Shown here: positions 47,020 through 55,513 of the stretch, piece by piece | Layout of the letters: each line of letters starts with the position of its first letter | How positions within the stretch are numbered: the stretch's first letter is position 1 | Notes under the pieces: model-generated | Told to the model about the DNA's origin: nothing | The model's input: the letters and a program-made list of their open reading frames with translations, nothing else | Database searches by the model: none | Assembly: GCA_964387945.1 (NCBI GenBank) | Contig: CAYLYX010000006.1 | Location: 62,001 to 126,000, forward strand | Length of the DNA: 64,000 bases | From: Parvicella sp964387945 | GTDB lineage: Bacteria; Bacteroidota; Bacteroidia; Flavobacteriales_D; Parvicellaceae | Direction: 5' to 3' | Position numbers and translations under genes: made by a program

Positions 47020-47046
47020 AACGCACCCACTTTTGGTGGGTGCGTT
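47020..47046 (-). terminator. terminator between the thioredoxin operon and fmt
   Basis: Perfect 11-bp stem AACGCACCCAC / GTGGGTGCGTT with five-base loop; T-run on the minus strand. It lies 29 bp after the stop of the small exported protein. Confidence 0.9.
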
Positions 47047-47074
47047 AAGAACTTTTCAAGAGGGGAATGTGGTC

Positions 47075-47467
47075 TTATTCCACCACTTTGAATTCCTTCT
47101 GCTGTTTACCCATCGTTGGGGACATCATTACTAATGTAAGCGTGCTACCCATGCCTTGAGCGATACAGTTAATTTTGTTTCCATCATTTTCTAATATAAA
47201 GGAAGCCTTAGAGCCTTCTTTAATCTTACTCTGACTTTTGTAGAGAATAACGTAATCTTTTTCTTCGCTATCACGCGTGAAGTATTCTTTTACTTTGCTC
47301 AATTCATCTTTGGTAGCTACCATCAGAACTATTCCGTCTTCGTAGATTCTGAGGTATTGCGTAGCTCCATCCTCTGAAGGAGATACATATATTTTCTCAA
47401 ATTCAATCTGTCCGAAAGATAGACTCGTTATGAGCAAAAATGCAAATGTGGTTAATAACGTTTTCAT
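47075..47467 (-). CDS. small exported protein, unknown function
   Basis: The 130-residue protein has a signal peptide (cleavage near LSFGQ) and a compact alpha/beta part with one Cys. I do not recognise a family. It lies 11 bp after the thioredoxin-like gene on the same strand and before a strong terminator, so it is the last gene of a two-gene unit. Confidence 0.7.
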   Translation of the reverse strand: MKTLLTTFAFLLITSLSFGQIEFEKIYVSPSEDGATQYLRIYEDGIVLMVATKDELSKVKEYFTRDSEEKDYVILYKSQSKIKEGSKASFILENDGNKINCIAQGMGSTLTLVMMSPTMGKQQKEFKVVE

Positions 47468-47478
47468 ATCGGTTAATT

Positions 47479-48972
47479 TTAGTGATTAGCAGGTCCTTCC
47501 TTTTTATCTTCTTTAGGTTCTTCCTTATAATCAATGGTTATGTCTAATCTTCTCTCCAAAATTCTTGCCAAATTGTTCGCGTCTAATCGTTTTCCAATGA
47601 TTACATTGTCTTTATCGAGCAAGTAAATCTGTGGTGTGGAGAAGATGTCATACGTTTTTCTAAAGTTCAAGCTTTGGTAGTCTGTTACTCTTTTTTCGTA
47701 AACATACTTGCCTGCATTCTTGTTGGCATCGGGGAAGTCAGAAACGTTGATCCAAGGTAATTCTTTCTCTTTTATAAATTCTACCCACTTCTCATTTTCA
47801 AGATTCGTCCCAATTCCAATGAACTCGATATCCACTCCTTTTTCTTGCAGTTCTTTGTAGAGTTTTTTCAATTTGGGTAATTCTTTTTTACAATGACCAC
47901 AATCTGGATCCCAAAATACCATCACCTTGTGCGCTTGTGGAAGTTCATGGATGTTGATCCATTTTTGTTCAGAAGTATCAGCTAAAATAAGGTTGGGAGC
48001 CGTAACACCAATAAGGAGGTTTTCCCAATTAGTTACATTCTCACACCTGTCTTTCAAATTTTCTTCGGGATACCACCAAGCTTTGTTTTCTACTGGAGGA
48101 CAATAATACAATTTGGACATTTTTACGTAAACGGCATCCATTCCCATGATGTTAGACGTTTCGTAGTTAACGTGCACGTAATTCAAAACGAATTTCATCA
48201 TATCCGTACTGTCCTCAATCTGGTCGATCATAAGCGATGCATGACGCACAATCGTATCTGGGATTTGGTGCATCATCTTTTGAAAATAGAAGTCAACCTT
48301 GTTACCAAACACAGGAGACCTTGCCAACCTAGGGTCAGATAAATCGGTATGATCCCAGAAATGTTCTCTCAAGTATGCACCTCTCAAGGTGTCATTTAGG
48401 TCTTCCGGCACTTCGATGTCAATTGACATTTTTAGAATTTTCGAGACCAATTTGCCTTCGTGCTTCTTCACCAAATCTTTCTGGAATTGTTTAACTTCCT
48501 TATCCATTTGGGTGAGTTGCTCGTTGAGCTTGTCAATTTCTTTTTTGTCCTTTTCAGGATCCAAGGCATCTCGTTTCTTCACAATTTCCATGGACTTAGG
48601 CTTCATCTCTCCAATGAACTTGACATACTGATAAAACACTTGGTTCTCTGCAGATTGTTTTACGTTCATGTATTTAATGAAGTTCTCCGTAGAAGTGGCA
48701 ATGTTTACCACCTTATCTTGATCAGACATGATAAATTCAAAATAACCTTCTCCGGTATAGAACGCATAAACTCCGCCTTCATAGTTTGGCTTTGAAAATG
48801 AAGCTTTTCCTCCTTTGGCTTCGGTGGTGTCCGCATAGTAGAGCTTGTCTCCCAAATATTTTAGAAGGTAAACAGTGGTGTCTTTAAGACCCTTTACTTC
48901 AAAGTTAAGCTTATACTGTGCACTTGCTGAAAATGCAGCTAAAATCAATCCTACAAATAGTACTCTTCTCAT
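47479..48972 (-). CDS. exported thioredoxin-like (TlpA/redoxin) protein
   Basis: The 497-residue protein has a signal peptide, an N-terminal DUF4369-like beta domain (YKLNFEVKGLKDTTVYLLKY, about 19-115), a helical DUF5106-like middle part with a coiled coil (about 125-170) and a C-terminal thioredoxin fold. The redox motif is CGHC at residues 358-361 (WDPDCGHCKKE), with the cis-Pro loop STPQ. It acts in the periplasm as a thiol-disulfide oxidoreductase; the partner is unknown. Confidence 0.88.
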   Translation of the reverse strand: MRRVLFVGLILAAFSASAQYKLNFEVKGLKDTTVYLLKYLGDKLYYADTTEAKGGKASFSKPNYEGGVYAFYTGEGYFEFIMSDQDKVVNIATSTENFIKYMNVKQSAENQVFYQYVKFIGEMKPKSMEIVKKRDALDPEKDKKEIDKLNEQLTQMDKEVKQFQKDLVKKHEGKLVSKILKMSIDIEVPEDLNDTLRGAYLREHFWDHTDLSDPRLARSPVFGNKVDFYFQKMMHQIPDTIVRHASLMIDQIEDSTDMMKFVLNYVHVNYETSNIMGMDAVYVKMSKLYYCPPVENKAWWYPEENLKDRCENVTNWENLLIGVTAPNLILADTSEQKWINIHELPQAHKVMVFWDPDCGHCKKELPKLKKLYKELQEKGVDIEFIGIGTNLENEKWVEFIKEKELPWINVSDFPDANKNAGKYVYEKRVTDYQSLNFRKTYDIFSTPQIYLLDKDNVIIGKRLDANNLARILERRLDITIDYKEEPKEDKKEGPANH

Positions 48973-49090
48973 CTTCTCTGATTTACATTTATAAAGGTAT
49001 AAATAAACTTTATACTGCTCTGTACAAAAGACGAACCAAAAAGAAATATGCTGCTTTAGAATTTTGATTTTAACAAATATTTAAGAAAAA

Positions 49091-49122
49091 AACTCCCCTG
49101 AGACAATTGTCCGAGGGGAGTT
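49091..49122 (-). terminator. terminator of the first ssb gene
   Basis: Stem AACTCCCCT / AGGGGAGTT around a smaller inner palindrome GACAATTGTC; a T-run follows on the minus strand. It lies about 20 bp after the stop codon. Confidence 0.8.
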
Positions 49123-49141
49123 ACTATCGTGTAATTCAAGG

Positions 49142-49480
49142 TTACTTCTTGCCTCCCAGCATTAGAATTTCTTGACAAATGATTTCTGTCACGTAGCGTT
49201 TAACGCCATCCTTGTCAGTATACGAGCGGTTGCTCAATTTACCTTCAATGCAGATTTCTTTTCCTTTGGTAAGGTACTTTTCCGCAATTGTTGCCTGATT
49301 GCCCCACGCAACTACGTTGTGCCATTGCGTTTCTTTGACGGTCTCACCGCTTTGGTTTTTGTAACTTTCGTTGGTAGCGATGGTCATTTTTGCTAATGAC
49401 TTGCCATTTTCTAATGCAATGATTTCTGGGTTTTTACCTAAGTTTCCGATAAGTTGAACTCTGTTTCTTAATTGATTCAT
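49142..49480 (-). CDS. ssb: single-stranded DNA-binding protein, short form
   Basis: The 112-residue OB-fold protein has the SSB marks MNQLRNRVQLIGNLGKNPEI, WHNVVAWG and KGKEICIEGKLSNRSY. It stops right after the OB fold (ILMLGGKK) and lacks the Gly-rich linker and acidic tip (DDDIPF-type) that recruit partner proteins. That suggests a specialised SSB and that the main SSB is elsewhere. A related gene lies 213 bp upstream on the same strand. Confidence 0.92.
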   Translation of the reverse strand: MNQLRNRVQLIGNLGKNPEIIALENGKSLAKMTIATNESYKNQSGETVKETQWHNVVAWGNQATIAEKYLTKGKEICIEGKLSNRSYTDKDGVKRYVTEIICQEILMLGGKK

Positions 49481-49544
49481 AATTTTAAATTTTAAGGGTT
49501 TTTAAATAATTGTTGAGTTTATGTTGGGATCCTTTTTGAGGATG

Positions 49545-49689
49545 TGGATTTTGGATGTTTGATGCTGTATTTTGGACGCTGGACGCTGGACTTTTTGCAA
49601 TTTCAAAACTGTCCAACCAGATGGTGAGTTCTTTATAGTTGTGCATCACAGAATTCTTCCAGCGTCCAATATCCCAAGCCCAGCGTCAC
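49545..49689. repeat. converging 7-bp periodic repeat, locus B
   Basis: Left arm 49545-49593 reads in 7-bp steps TGGATTT, TGGATGT, TTGATGC, TGTATTT, TGGACGC, TGGACGC, TGGACTT. Right arm 49655-49689 reads TCTTCCA, GCGTCCA, ATATCCC, AAGCCCA, GCGTCAC, the inverted form. TTGGACGCTGGA (49572-49583) and TCCAGCGTCCAA (49658-49669) pair perfectly. It fills the space between the two ssb genes. Confidence 0.65.
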
Positions 49690-49693
49690 GTAA

Positions 49694-50026
49694 CTATGCT
49701 CTATTCAATTCAATGCGATGACAATTCACCTCCGTAATGTGCCTTACGATACCTGCTTTGTCTAGGTAGGAACGCTTGGTTAAACTGCCTTCAACTTTAA
49801 CTTCCTGACCTTTCTTGAATTTCGCTTTGACAACTTCGGCCAATTTATTCCAGGCGGATAGGGTATACCATTGTGTTTTCTTTACGTGCTCGCCTTCTTG
49901 GGTTTCGTAGGTGCTGTGAATGGCGATTTCAAGTTTGGCCAACGAAGCTCCGTTGTGCAGTTGAATAATCTTGGGGTCTTTCCCCAGGTTTCCGATTAAT
50001 TGTACTTTGTTATTTGATTCGTGCAT
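49694..50026 (-). CDS. ssb: second short single-stranded DNA-binding protein
   Basis: The 110-residue OB-fold protein (KVQLIGNLGKDPKIIQL, TQWYTLSAWNKLAE, KKGQEVKVEGSLTKRSYLD) is a clear paralogue of its neighbour and also lacks the acidic C-terminal tip. The start is the ATG at 50026 (MHESNNKVQL); upstream in-frame codons translate to non-family sequence. It has the same orientation as the first ssb. Confidence 0.9.
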   Translation of the reverse strand: MHESNNKVQLIGNLGKDPKIIQLHNGASLAKLEIAIHSTYETQEGEHVKKTQWYTLSAWNKLAEVVKAKFKKGQEVKVEGSLTKRSYLDKAGIVRHITEVNCHRIELNRA

Positions 50027-50123
50027 GAGGTAATTTTTTAAATGCCTGTCCACTGGAAGGCATGGATTAATAATTAATTTCGCAAAATGTCGTTTACATC
50101 GATGTTGACGGTGCAAAGTAAAG

Positions 50124-51340
50124 ATGAGAAAAAAATACAAGTCGTACATAATCGTAAAAGATTCGGAAAGAAACGGAAGTAGTCGTAAAATTTCGTTTTT
50201 AATATTGATTATCAATCTTTTGTGTGTTTCATTTTTTTTGGGGTGTGCTGAGAATTCAAGTGAAGAAAATCACCAAAATACGACCGAAGTTGTTCCTTTG
50301 ACGGAGGAGAAGTGTGTCAATTTTGCTGAGCAACTCCACTTTTCATTTGCGGATAGCAATGCCAATTATCTGGAAAGCTACCTCAATTGGGAACTGATAG
50401 AAGAAGAGGTAGTGATGGACAGTCCGTTGCGAAAAGAGATTTTTGATACCCTTGTAGCTAAGTACAATGTAGCTACTGATTTTGTAGAGATGACGTATTC
50501 TGGAGCTGATGTAAGGTTCATTACNNNNNNNNNNATCGGCATCATGTTATTTTTAGAGTCTTTGACCAGCCGCAGAGTCTCAATATCTATGAGTTTGAAC
50601 TGCAGGGAAATTCAAACGAGATTTACATAGCTGATATTTATGATTTTAGTACGGCTGTGAGTGTAACAACTTCTTTAAAGAATGAGGTCGATTTTTGGAG
50701 TCAGTGGGGGGACACATGGGTAGAGAAGTTTGCAAGTTTTGAAATGGTCCAGAAGGATTTTGAGGAGGCGATGTTGGTCGGTGATCTCAAGCAAGCATTT
50801 TTACTCACCAAGCAACTATCGAGTGAATTCACAGACCTCAGGCGTTTCAGACAACTGTATGGATTGATTTGTGAACGTTCTGGAAGTCCGGAGCTATTGA
50901 TTGGCTATCTGAGCGAGGAGATTGATCGAATACCGTTGACGGAAAAGGGACGATGGCTACCGTTGTTTTACTTACGATCTATCGAAGGAAATTATGGAGA
51001 AGCGCTCATCGCCTTGTCCAACCTAGAAAGCGAAGTAGGAGAGGATGTGTATTTAGATTTTCTAAAAGGCAATGTTTACTTTGAGATGGGAGACTATTCC
51101 AGTGCAGTGAGCTATTTTAACAAAGCTTTGGCTGTAGATAACAACGTCATGATTTTTCATCTCGGTAAGATTCATAGCTACATCAGTCTTGGACTTTACG
51201 TTGAAGCCGTTGAATCGCTGCTTGTGATGGATGATAGTTTTAAAGTCAGTGAGTTCGACTGGAAGCAAGAGTTCTCCATCTATCCTGATTTTATCAATTC
51301 CGAAGCGTTTAAGGAGTTTGAGGATCGATTGGAGCAGTGA
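50124..51340 (+). CDS. TPR-containing lipoprotein, split by an assembly gap
   Basis: The N-terminal part (50124-50524) has a lipoprotein signal (LLCVSFFLGC) and a helical domain. After ten N (50525-50534) the same protein continues in another frame (HHVIFRVFDQPQSLN..., in frame with GTG 50657) and ends at 51340. The second half has about five TPR-like helix pairs (FLKGNVYFEMGDYSSAVSYFNKALAVD). The frame change comes from the placeholder length of the gap, not from a proven mutation. Function unknown; about 400 residues in all. Confidence 0.7.
50525..50534. other. assembly gap (10 N)
   Basis: Ten N inside the TPR lipoprotein gene. The true length is unknown, and both flanking frames join into one protein only if the real gap is 3n+1 or 3n+2 bases different from ten. 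Confidence 0.95.
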
Positions 51341-51352
51341 TTGGTTAGGTCT

Positions 51353-52243
51353 TTATTTTGAACCGTGCTCAGCGTAGAGCTTAGAAATAATCCCATCTGA
51401 TAACCCTACTTTTGGCACAATCATACTTTTAGAATTTCCCGCTTTCATAAAGGTAGAATAGATCTTTCCAGCTGGCACAATTACATCGGCTCTATCTGGT
51501 TTCAATTTAAGCTTACGGATTCGATCTTCATAGGAGTAAGCTTCTATTTCACTGACTACTTTATTGATTTCACTAACCTTGATTTTTTCACCAAAACGGT
51601 GACGACTTTCTTTAAAAATGCGGTTAATATTTCCTCCGGTTCCAATGGAAATAACGTCCTTTTCGTCCTTCACTAATTTTCGGATTTTTTTATAGGCATC
51701 GTCCCAAACAAATTCTGGAACGCGATCTTTTAGTAGTCTCACAGATCCCAATCTAAATGAGTAAGAATCTACTCGTTCTCCGCGCTTAATGAGGGTGACT
51801 TCCGTACTACCACCTCCCACGTCAATGTATAAGTAGGTTTTTGTTTTTTCCAATTCAAAGTTAGAGTTGTCAAAATTGCCAAAGATCAGATCAGCTTCTT
51901 CCTCTCCAGAGATTAACTCTACGTTCAATTTTGCGTTTTTCTTGATCAGTTTCTGTACGTCCTTTCCATTGATTGCTTCTCGCATAGCAGAGGTAGCACA
52001 AGCCCTGAATACTTCCACATCATTAGCTTCCATTAGAAAACGAAAGGCTTTAACCGCTTTGACGAGTTTTTTAGCTTTATCGTCACTGATACTTCCGCTG
52101 CTAAATACATCTTCTCCCAATCGAATAGGGACACGTGTCAGCGAAATTTTTTTGAAGTAGTGTTCTTTCGAACCTGTTTTGATGGCTTCTTCAATTAATA
52201 GTCGAACTGCATTTGAACCGATGTCTATAGCGGCAAGTCTCAT
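51353..52243 (-). CDS. ppx: exopolyphosphatase / pppGpp phosphohydrolase (Ppx/GppA)
   Basis: The 296-residue protein has the actin-like ATPase fold: phosphate-1 loop (AIDIGSNAVRLLI), phosphate-2 loop (IDVGGGSTEV), GEEEADLIF and SIGTGGNIN. It is the short Ppx form without the HD-like C-terminal half. It releases phosphate from polyphosphate or converts pppGpp to ppGpp; which cannot be told by sequence. Convergent with the TPR lipoprotein gene. Confidence 0.93.
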   Translation of the reverse strand: MRLAAIDIGSNAVRLLIEEAIKTGSKEHYFKKISLTRVPIRLGEDVFSSGSISDDKAKKLVKAVKAFRFLMEANDVEVFRACATSAMREAINGKDVQKLIKKNAKLNVELISGEEEADLIFGNFDNSNFELEKTKTYLYIDVGGGSTEVTLIKRGERVDSYSFRLGSVRLLKDRVPEFVWDDAYKKIRKLVKDEKDVISIGTGGNINRIFKESRHRFGEKIKVSEINKVVSEIEAYSYEDRIRKLKLKPDRADVIVPAGKIYSTFMKAGNSKSMIVPKVGLSDGIISKLYAEHGSK

Positions 52244-52306
52244 ATATTATTCTTCGTTTTGGACCCTAAAGTTAAGAAAACCTATGGTATGCAAACCGAG
52301 ATGTTG

Positions 52307-52314
52307 TAGTTTTG
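52307..52314 (+). promoter_or_regulatory. -7 promoter element of the sterol desaturase gene
   Basis: TAGTTTTG matches TAnnTTTG and lies 26 bp before the start codon; no good -33 TTTG is visible at the usual distance. Confidence 0.4.
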
Positions 52315-52339
52315 AAATCAGATTCGATGATTCCCGCTG

Positions 52340-53305
52340 ATGAGAGGAAGAATAGTAAAAATAGTAGTGTTTTTGGTCTTGATTGGATTGCCTTTTATGG
52401 TAATCTATTACTGGTCTAAAATTTCAACACTGTGGGACAGCCCTGATGTTTTTTGGAGTTTGTTCTTGGACGCAACTCATCTTTCGAGCGTATTCACGAA
52501 GGCAACTGCCGTTACCATTGGGTTGTTTGTTGTGGCTGCCTTAGTGGATGTAATCACATTGGGTTGGCAAAAAAGTGGACTAAGGAAGCTGTTAAAAGCA
52601 GGAAATCAATCGGTTTGGAATGATGTCTGGTGCTATTTGATGAGCGTCATTCGGGTTTTTGATGTGCTTGCACTTGTTGCGTCTCTTGGATTAAGTTATT
52701 TTTTAGCAAGCGTATTTCTAAAGTACTTTCACTTTAGTCTTTCGGACTATATACAGAATGATTGGGTGAAGTTGACGGTTGTGTTTGTACTATTGGATTT
52801 ACTTCATTACGTGCAGCATCGGTTCATGCATTTTAGACCTTTTTGGGAGCTTCATGCCTATCATCATTCTGCGGAGGAATTTACACTGCTCACTACAAGT
52901 CGAGGACATGTGTTAGAAGGAGCCATTTACTTTCTTTTTGCCGGAATGTTTTATGCATTGATCGGAGGGGATGATTTGCTAGAGGTTGTATTTTATTTAA
53001 ATGCCATTCGGGAAGGTTATCAGTATTTACTGCACTCCGATGTGAATTGGCGCTTAGGTTGGGTAGGTAAGTACATATTGATCAGTCCAGCCGCCCATCG
53101 CTTACATCATAGTGTGTCAGAAAGTGATTACAACAAAAACTATGGTACTTTCTTTATTTGGTGGGATAAGTTGTTCGGAACGTATGCTTCACCTCAAGAG
53201 TTTTATAGTATTGGTATTGCGGACAACCCTTACAATAATATTGGCTTTTTTGCTGGCCAATGGGAAGGTTTGAAGCGATTTTTAGGTGTTAATTCTGAAA
53301 ACTGA
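52340..53305 (+). CDS. sterol desaturase / fatty acid hydroxylase superfamily protein
   Basis: The 321-residue membrane protein has about five hydrophobic helices and the histidine boxes HYVQHRFMH, HAYHHS and HRLHHS typical of the di-iron fatty acid hydroxylase superfamily. Likely reactions are hydroxylation or desaturation of a membrane lipid, carotenoid or hopanoid. The start codon at 52340 is ATG. It precedes the tRNA-Arg promoter region. Confidence 0.88.
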   Translation: MRGRIVKIVVFLVLIGLPFMVIYYWSKISTLWDSPDVFWSLFLDATHLSSVFTKATAVTIGLFVVAALVDVITLGWQKSGLRKLLKAGNQSVWNDVWCYLMSVIRVFDVLALVASLGLSYFLASVFLKYFHFSLSDYIQNDWVKLTVVFVLLDLLHYVQHRFMHFRPFWELHAYHHSAEEFTLLTTSRGHVLEGAIYFLFAGMFYALIGGDDLLEVVFYLNAIREGYQYLLHSDVNWRLGWVGKYILISPAAHRLHHSVSESDYNKNYGTFFIWWDKLFGTYASPQEFYSIGIADNPYNNIGFFAGQWEGLKRFLGVNSEN

Positions 53306-53313
53306 GATAATTT

Positions 53314-53343
53314 TTTGAAGGTCAGAAAAAAATACTATTTTTG
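53314..53343 (+). promoter_or_regulatory. tRNA-Arg promoter (TTTG-N18-TATTTTTG)
   Basis: A -33 TTTG (53314-53317) and a -7 TATTTTTG (53336-53343) are 18 bp apart, the same form as the HU promoter. Transcription should start near 53349, about 13 nt before the broken tRNA copy and about 310 nt before the intact tRNA. This is most simply the original tRNA promoter, now driving the whole cassette. Confidence 0.75.
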
Positions 53344-53361
53344 CACCCTCTTAAAGAAAAT

Positions 53362-53407
53362 GGTCCGCTAGCTCAGCTGCCTGTCTGCCGACAGGTAGAG
53401 ATAGAGC
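53362..53407 (+). pseudogene. 5' fragment of tRNA-Arg(UCU) split by a stem-loop
   Basis: 53362-53379 is identical to the first 18 nt of the tRNA at 53662, and 53400-53407 (GATAGAGC) is identical to the next 8. Between them a 20-nt insert (53380-53399) contains the hairpin CCTGTC-TGCC-GACAGG, placed exactly in the D-loop. Identity with the tRNA stops at 53407. Confidence 0.9.
53380..53395 (+). repeat. palindrome inside the tRNA fragment
   Basis: CCTGTC and GACAGG form a 6-bp stem around TGCC; outer T-A and G-T pairs can extend it to 8. It may be the end signal of the inserted cassette. Confidence 0.7.
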
Positions 53408-53429
53408 CAACGGATTGAAAGAGAAGAGT

Positions 53430-53735
<306 letters not shown>

Positions 53736-53747
53736 CTAAGAAAAGAA

Positions 53748-53777
53748 AACCCTGACCAGAATGGTCGGGGTTTTTTG
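53748..53777 (+). terminator. terminator after tRNA-Arg
   Basis: An 11-bp stem AACCCTGACCA / TGGTCGGGGTT with loop GAA and one T-G pair, followed by six T and more. It closes the promoter-fragment-nuclease-tRNA unit. Confidence 0.85.
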
Positions 53778-53784
53778 TTTTTAA

Positions 53785-54163
53785 CCCGAATCAAACATGG
53801 TTTGAATGAGTGGATAAAAACAAAAAATCAAATCGAAGATTTAAGGTTTTCTTTTCGGAATTCGGATGCAATAGGATCACGATCGCAGGGAGTAATCCAT
53901 AGCGTTTTTATTTGTAAATCTCATGGTAAATGGCATACCCGAATCAAACATGGTTTGAATGAGTGGATAAAAACAAAAAATCAAATCGAAGNNNNNNNNN
54001 NNNNNNNNNNNNNNNNNNNNNNNNNNNNNNNNNNNNNNNNNNNNNNNNNNNNNNNNNNNNNNNNNNNNNNNNNNNNNNNNNNNNNNNNNNNATTTAGGGT
54101 TTTCTTTTCGGAATTTGGATGCATTAGGATCACGACCGCAGGGAGTAATCCATAGCGTTTTTA
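53785..54163. repeat. 153-bp tandem repeat array with assembly gap
   Basis: One full unit (53785-53937) is followed by the first 54 bp of a second (53938-53991), 100 N, then 72 bp (54092-54163) matching unit positions 55-126 with five substitutions. An imperfect palindrome TCAAAC-ATG-GTTTGA sits near the unit start. The period equals 51 codons and a frame stays open, but the translation resembles no known protein and includes N. The gap size is a placeholder, so copy number is unknown. Confidence 0.85.
53992..54091. other. assembly gap (100 N)
   Basis: One hundred N inside the tandem repeat; a usual scaffold placeholder rather than a measured length. Confidence 0.95.
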
Positions 54164-54165
54164 CT

Positions 54166-55425
54166 TCAAAACTTCACAAAGAAAACAGTAACGTCATCCG
54201 TCTGCTCATTCGTTCCTTTCCATTCTTCAAAAGATTGCTTGAGCTCCATCTCTTGCATTTGTGGGTTTTTCCCTTTTATATTGTTCAGCAAATGAACAAA
54301 ACGTTTGGCGTTGTATTTCTTTCCGTTAAAACCACCGAACTGATCACAAAATCCGTCTGAACTGAGGTACATAACGTCTTCCTCTTTAAATTGAATTTGA
54401 TGCTCTGTGATGGAGTTGGAGGTTTCCTTTTGTCCTATGGACCATAGACTTCCTTTTATTCGATACAACGATTCCTTTTCGATTTTGTATTCATTGATTT
54501 GGGCTGCAGATGTGGGTTGGATTACCAATTGATCAGACATATAATAAAGCGGTCTTTTAGCTCCAGCAAATGTTACTGTTTTTTTATCATAGTCCACAGC
54601 GCAAAGTGCGATATCCATGCCGTTGTTGAGCATTGAATTGTTAGAATGCATGTAAGCAATGACGAGTTCATTTGTTTTCTCCAGGATATCCTTCGGAGTG
54701 TGGAGTCCAAATTGTTCAACAGCTACTGAGAGCATATTAGTGCATACCATGGTCAGAAGTGCAGCAGGAATTCCGTGTCCCGTGCAGTCTCCCACAGCAA
54801 TAAGTTTTTTGCCGTCTACTTCCATGATCCAATAAAAGTCTCCTGAAACAGCTTCCTTAGGGGAAAAAAATAGTCCAAATTGAGGAATGAGTTGCTCAAT
54901 TTTTTTACGATCAGGAAGTATGGATTGTTGCACAATTTTAGCTCGCTGCATGCTCTCTTGAAAATGCCGGGTTTTGGACCTAATCCTTAGTTTGAAGCTG
55001 TTGATAGCTTCTGTGAGGTGTTCTTCATGAATTTTTTTGCAGTAGCTTTTGAAACCTCTGTATTTATTGAGAAGTCTTTCTACCGTATTCAGGAGTTCTT
55101 TGTAGTCAAATGGTTTTGTAATATAATCATCCGCACCCAAGTTCATGCCTGTTCTAAGGTGCTCGAATGAGGTCAAAGCAGTAAGAAAAACAAAGGGTAT
55201 TAACGCGTTTTGCTGCGACTCTCTGAATCGAGCAACGGTATCAAACCCATTGAGGTGTGGCATATGTATGTCACAGATTACTAAATCAGGAAACTTTCTA
55301 TCGACCATGTTGAGTCCTTCAATTCCGTTTGAAGCAGCCTCTACGTCATAACCTTTTGTCGTGAGGATGTCACAAATGGTTTCCTGAATCACAAGATCAT
55401 CCTCTATTACTAATATTTTATTCAT
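54166..55425 (-). CDS. response regulator with SpoIIE-type PP2C phosphatase output
   Basis: The 419-residue protein has a receiver domain (1-125, phospho-acceptor Asp52, LVICDIHMPHLNG), a helical linker (about 130-185) and a SpoIIE/RsbU-like PP2C phosphatase domain (about 185-419, SGDFYWIMEVDGKK, GDCTGHGIPAALLTM, DDVTVFFVKF). Known relatives dephosphorylate an anti-sigma-factor antagonist, releasing a sigma factor. No antagonist or anti-sigma gene is nearby. It is the last gene of the phosphorelay cluster and ends at the tandem repeat. Confidence 0.92.
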   Translation of the reverse strand: MNKILVIEDDLVIQETICDILTTKGYDVEAASNGIEGLNMVDRKFPDLVICDIHMPHLNGFDTVARFRESQQNALIPFVFLTALTSFEHLRTGMNLGADDYITKPFDYKELLNTVERLLNKYRGFKSYCKKIHEEHLTEAINSFKLRIRSKTRHFQESMQRAKIVQQSILPDRKKIEQLIPQFGLFFSPKEAVSGDFYWIMEVDGKKLIAVGDCTGHGIPAALLTMVCTNMLSVAVEQFGLHTPKDILEKTNELVIAYMHSNNSMLNNGMDIALCAVDYDKKTVTFAGAKRPLYYMSDQLVIQPTSAAQINEYKIEKESLYRIKGSLWSIGQKETSNSITEHQIQFKEEDVMYLSSDGFCDQFGGFNGKKYNAKRFVHLLNNIKGKNPQMQEMELKQSFEEWKGTNEQTDDVTVFFVKF

Positions 55426-55513
55426 CCCATTGATTTGATTTAACTCAAAGCTAGGTCGGAATAGGAGCGAGGTGGTGGGAGAATTACCTAAAGTAGTATT
55501 TTAGTTTCCTAAG

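Noticed and set aside
46982..47026. 15-codon N-terminal extension of fmt from GTG
   Set aside because: Fmt proteins begin at MRIVFMGTPEFAV, and the extension overlaps the terminator hairpin.
50027..50215. 63-codon N-terminal extension of the second ssb gene
   Set aside because: The translation is unlike SSB proteins and overlaps the start of the divergent lipoprotein gene; ATG 50026 matches the family start.
53775..54155. 126-codon open frame over the tandem repeat
   Set aside because: It consists of the 153-bp unit plus translated N, has no family resemblance, and lies between a terminator and a convergent gene.
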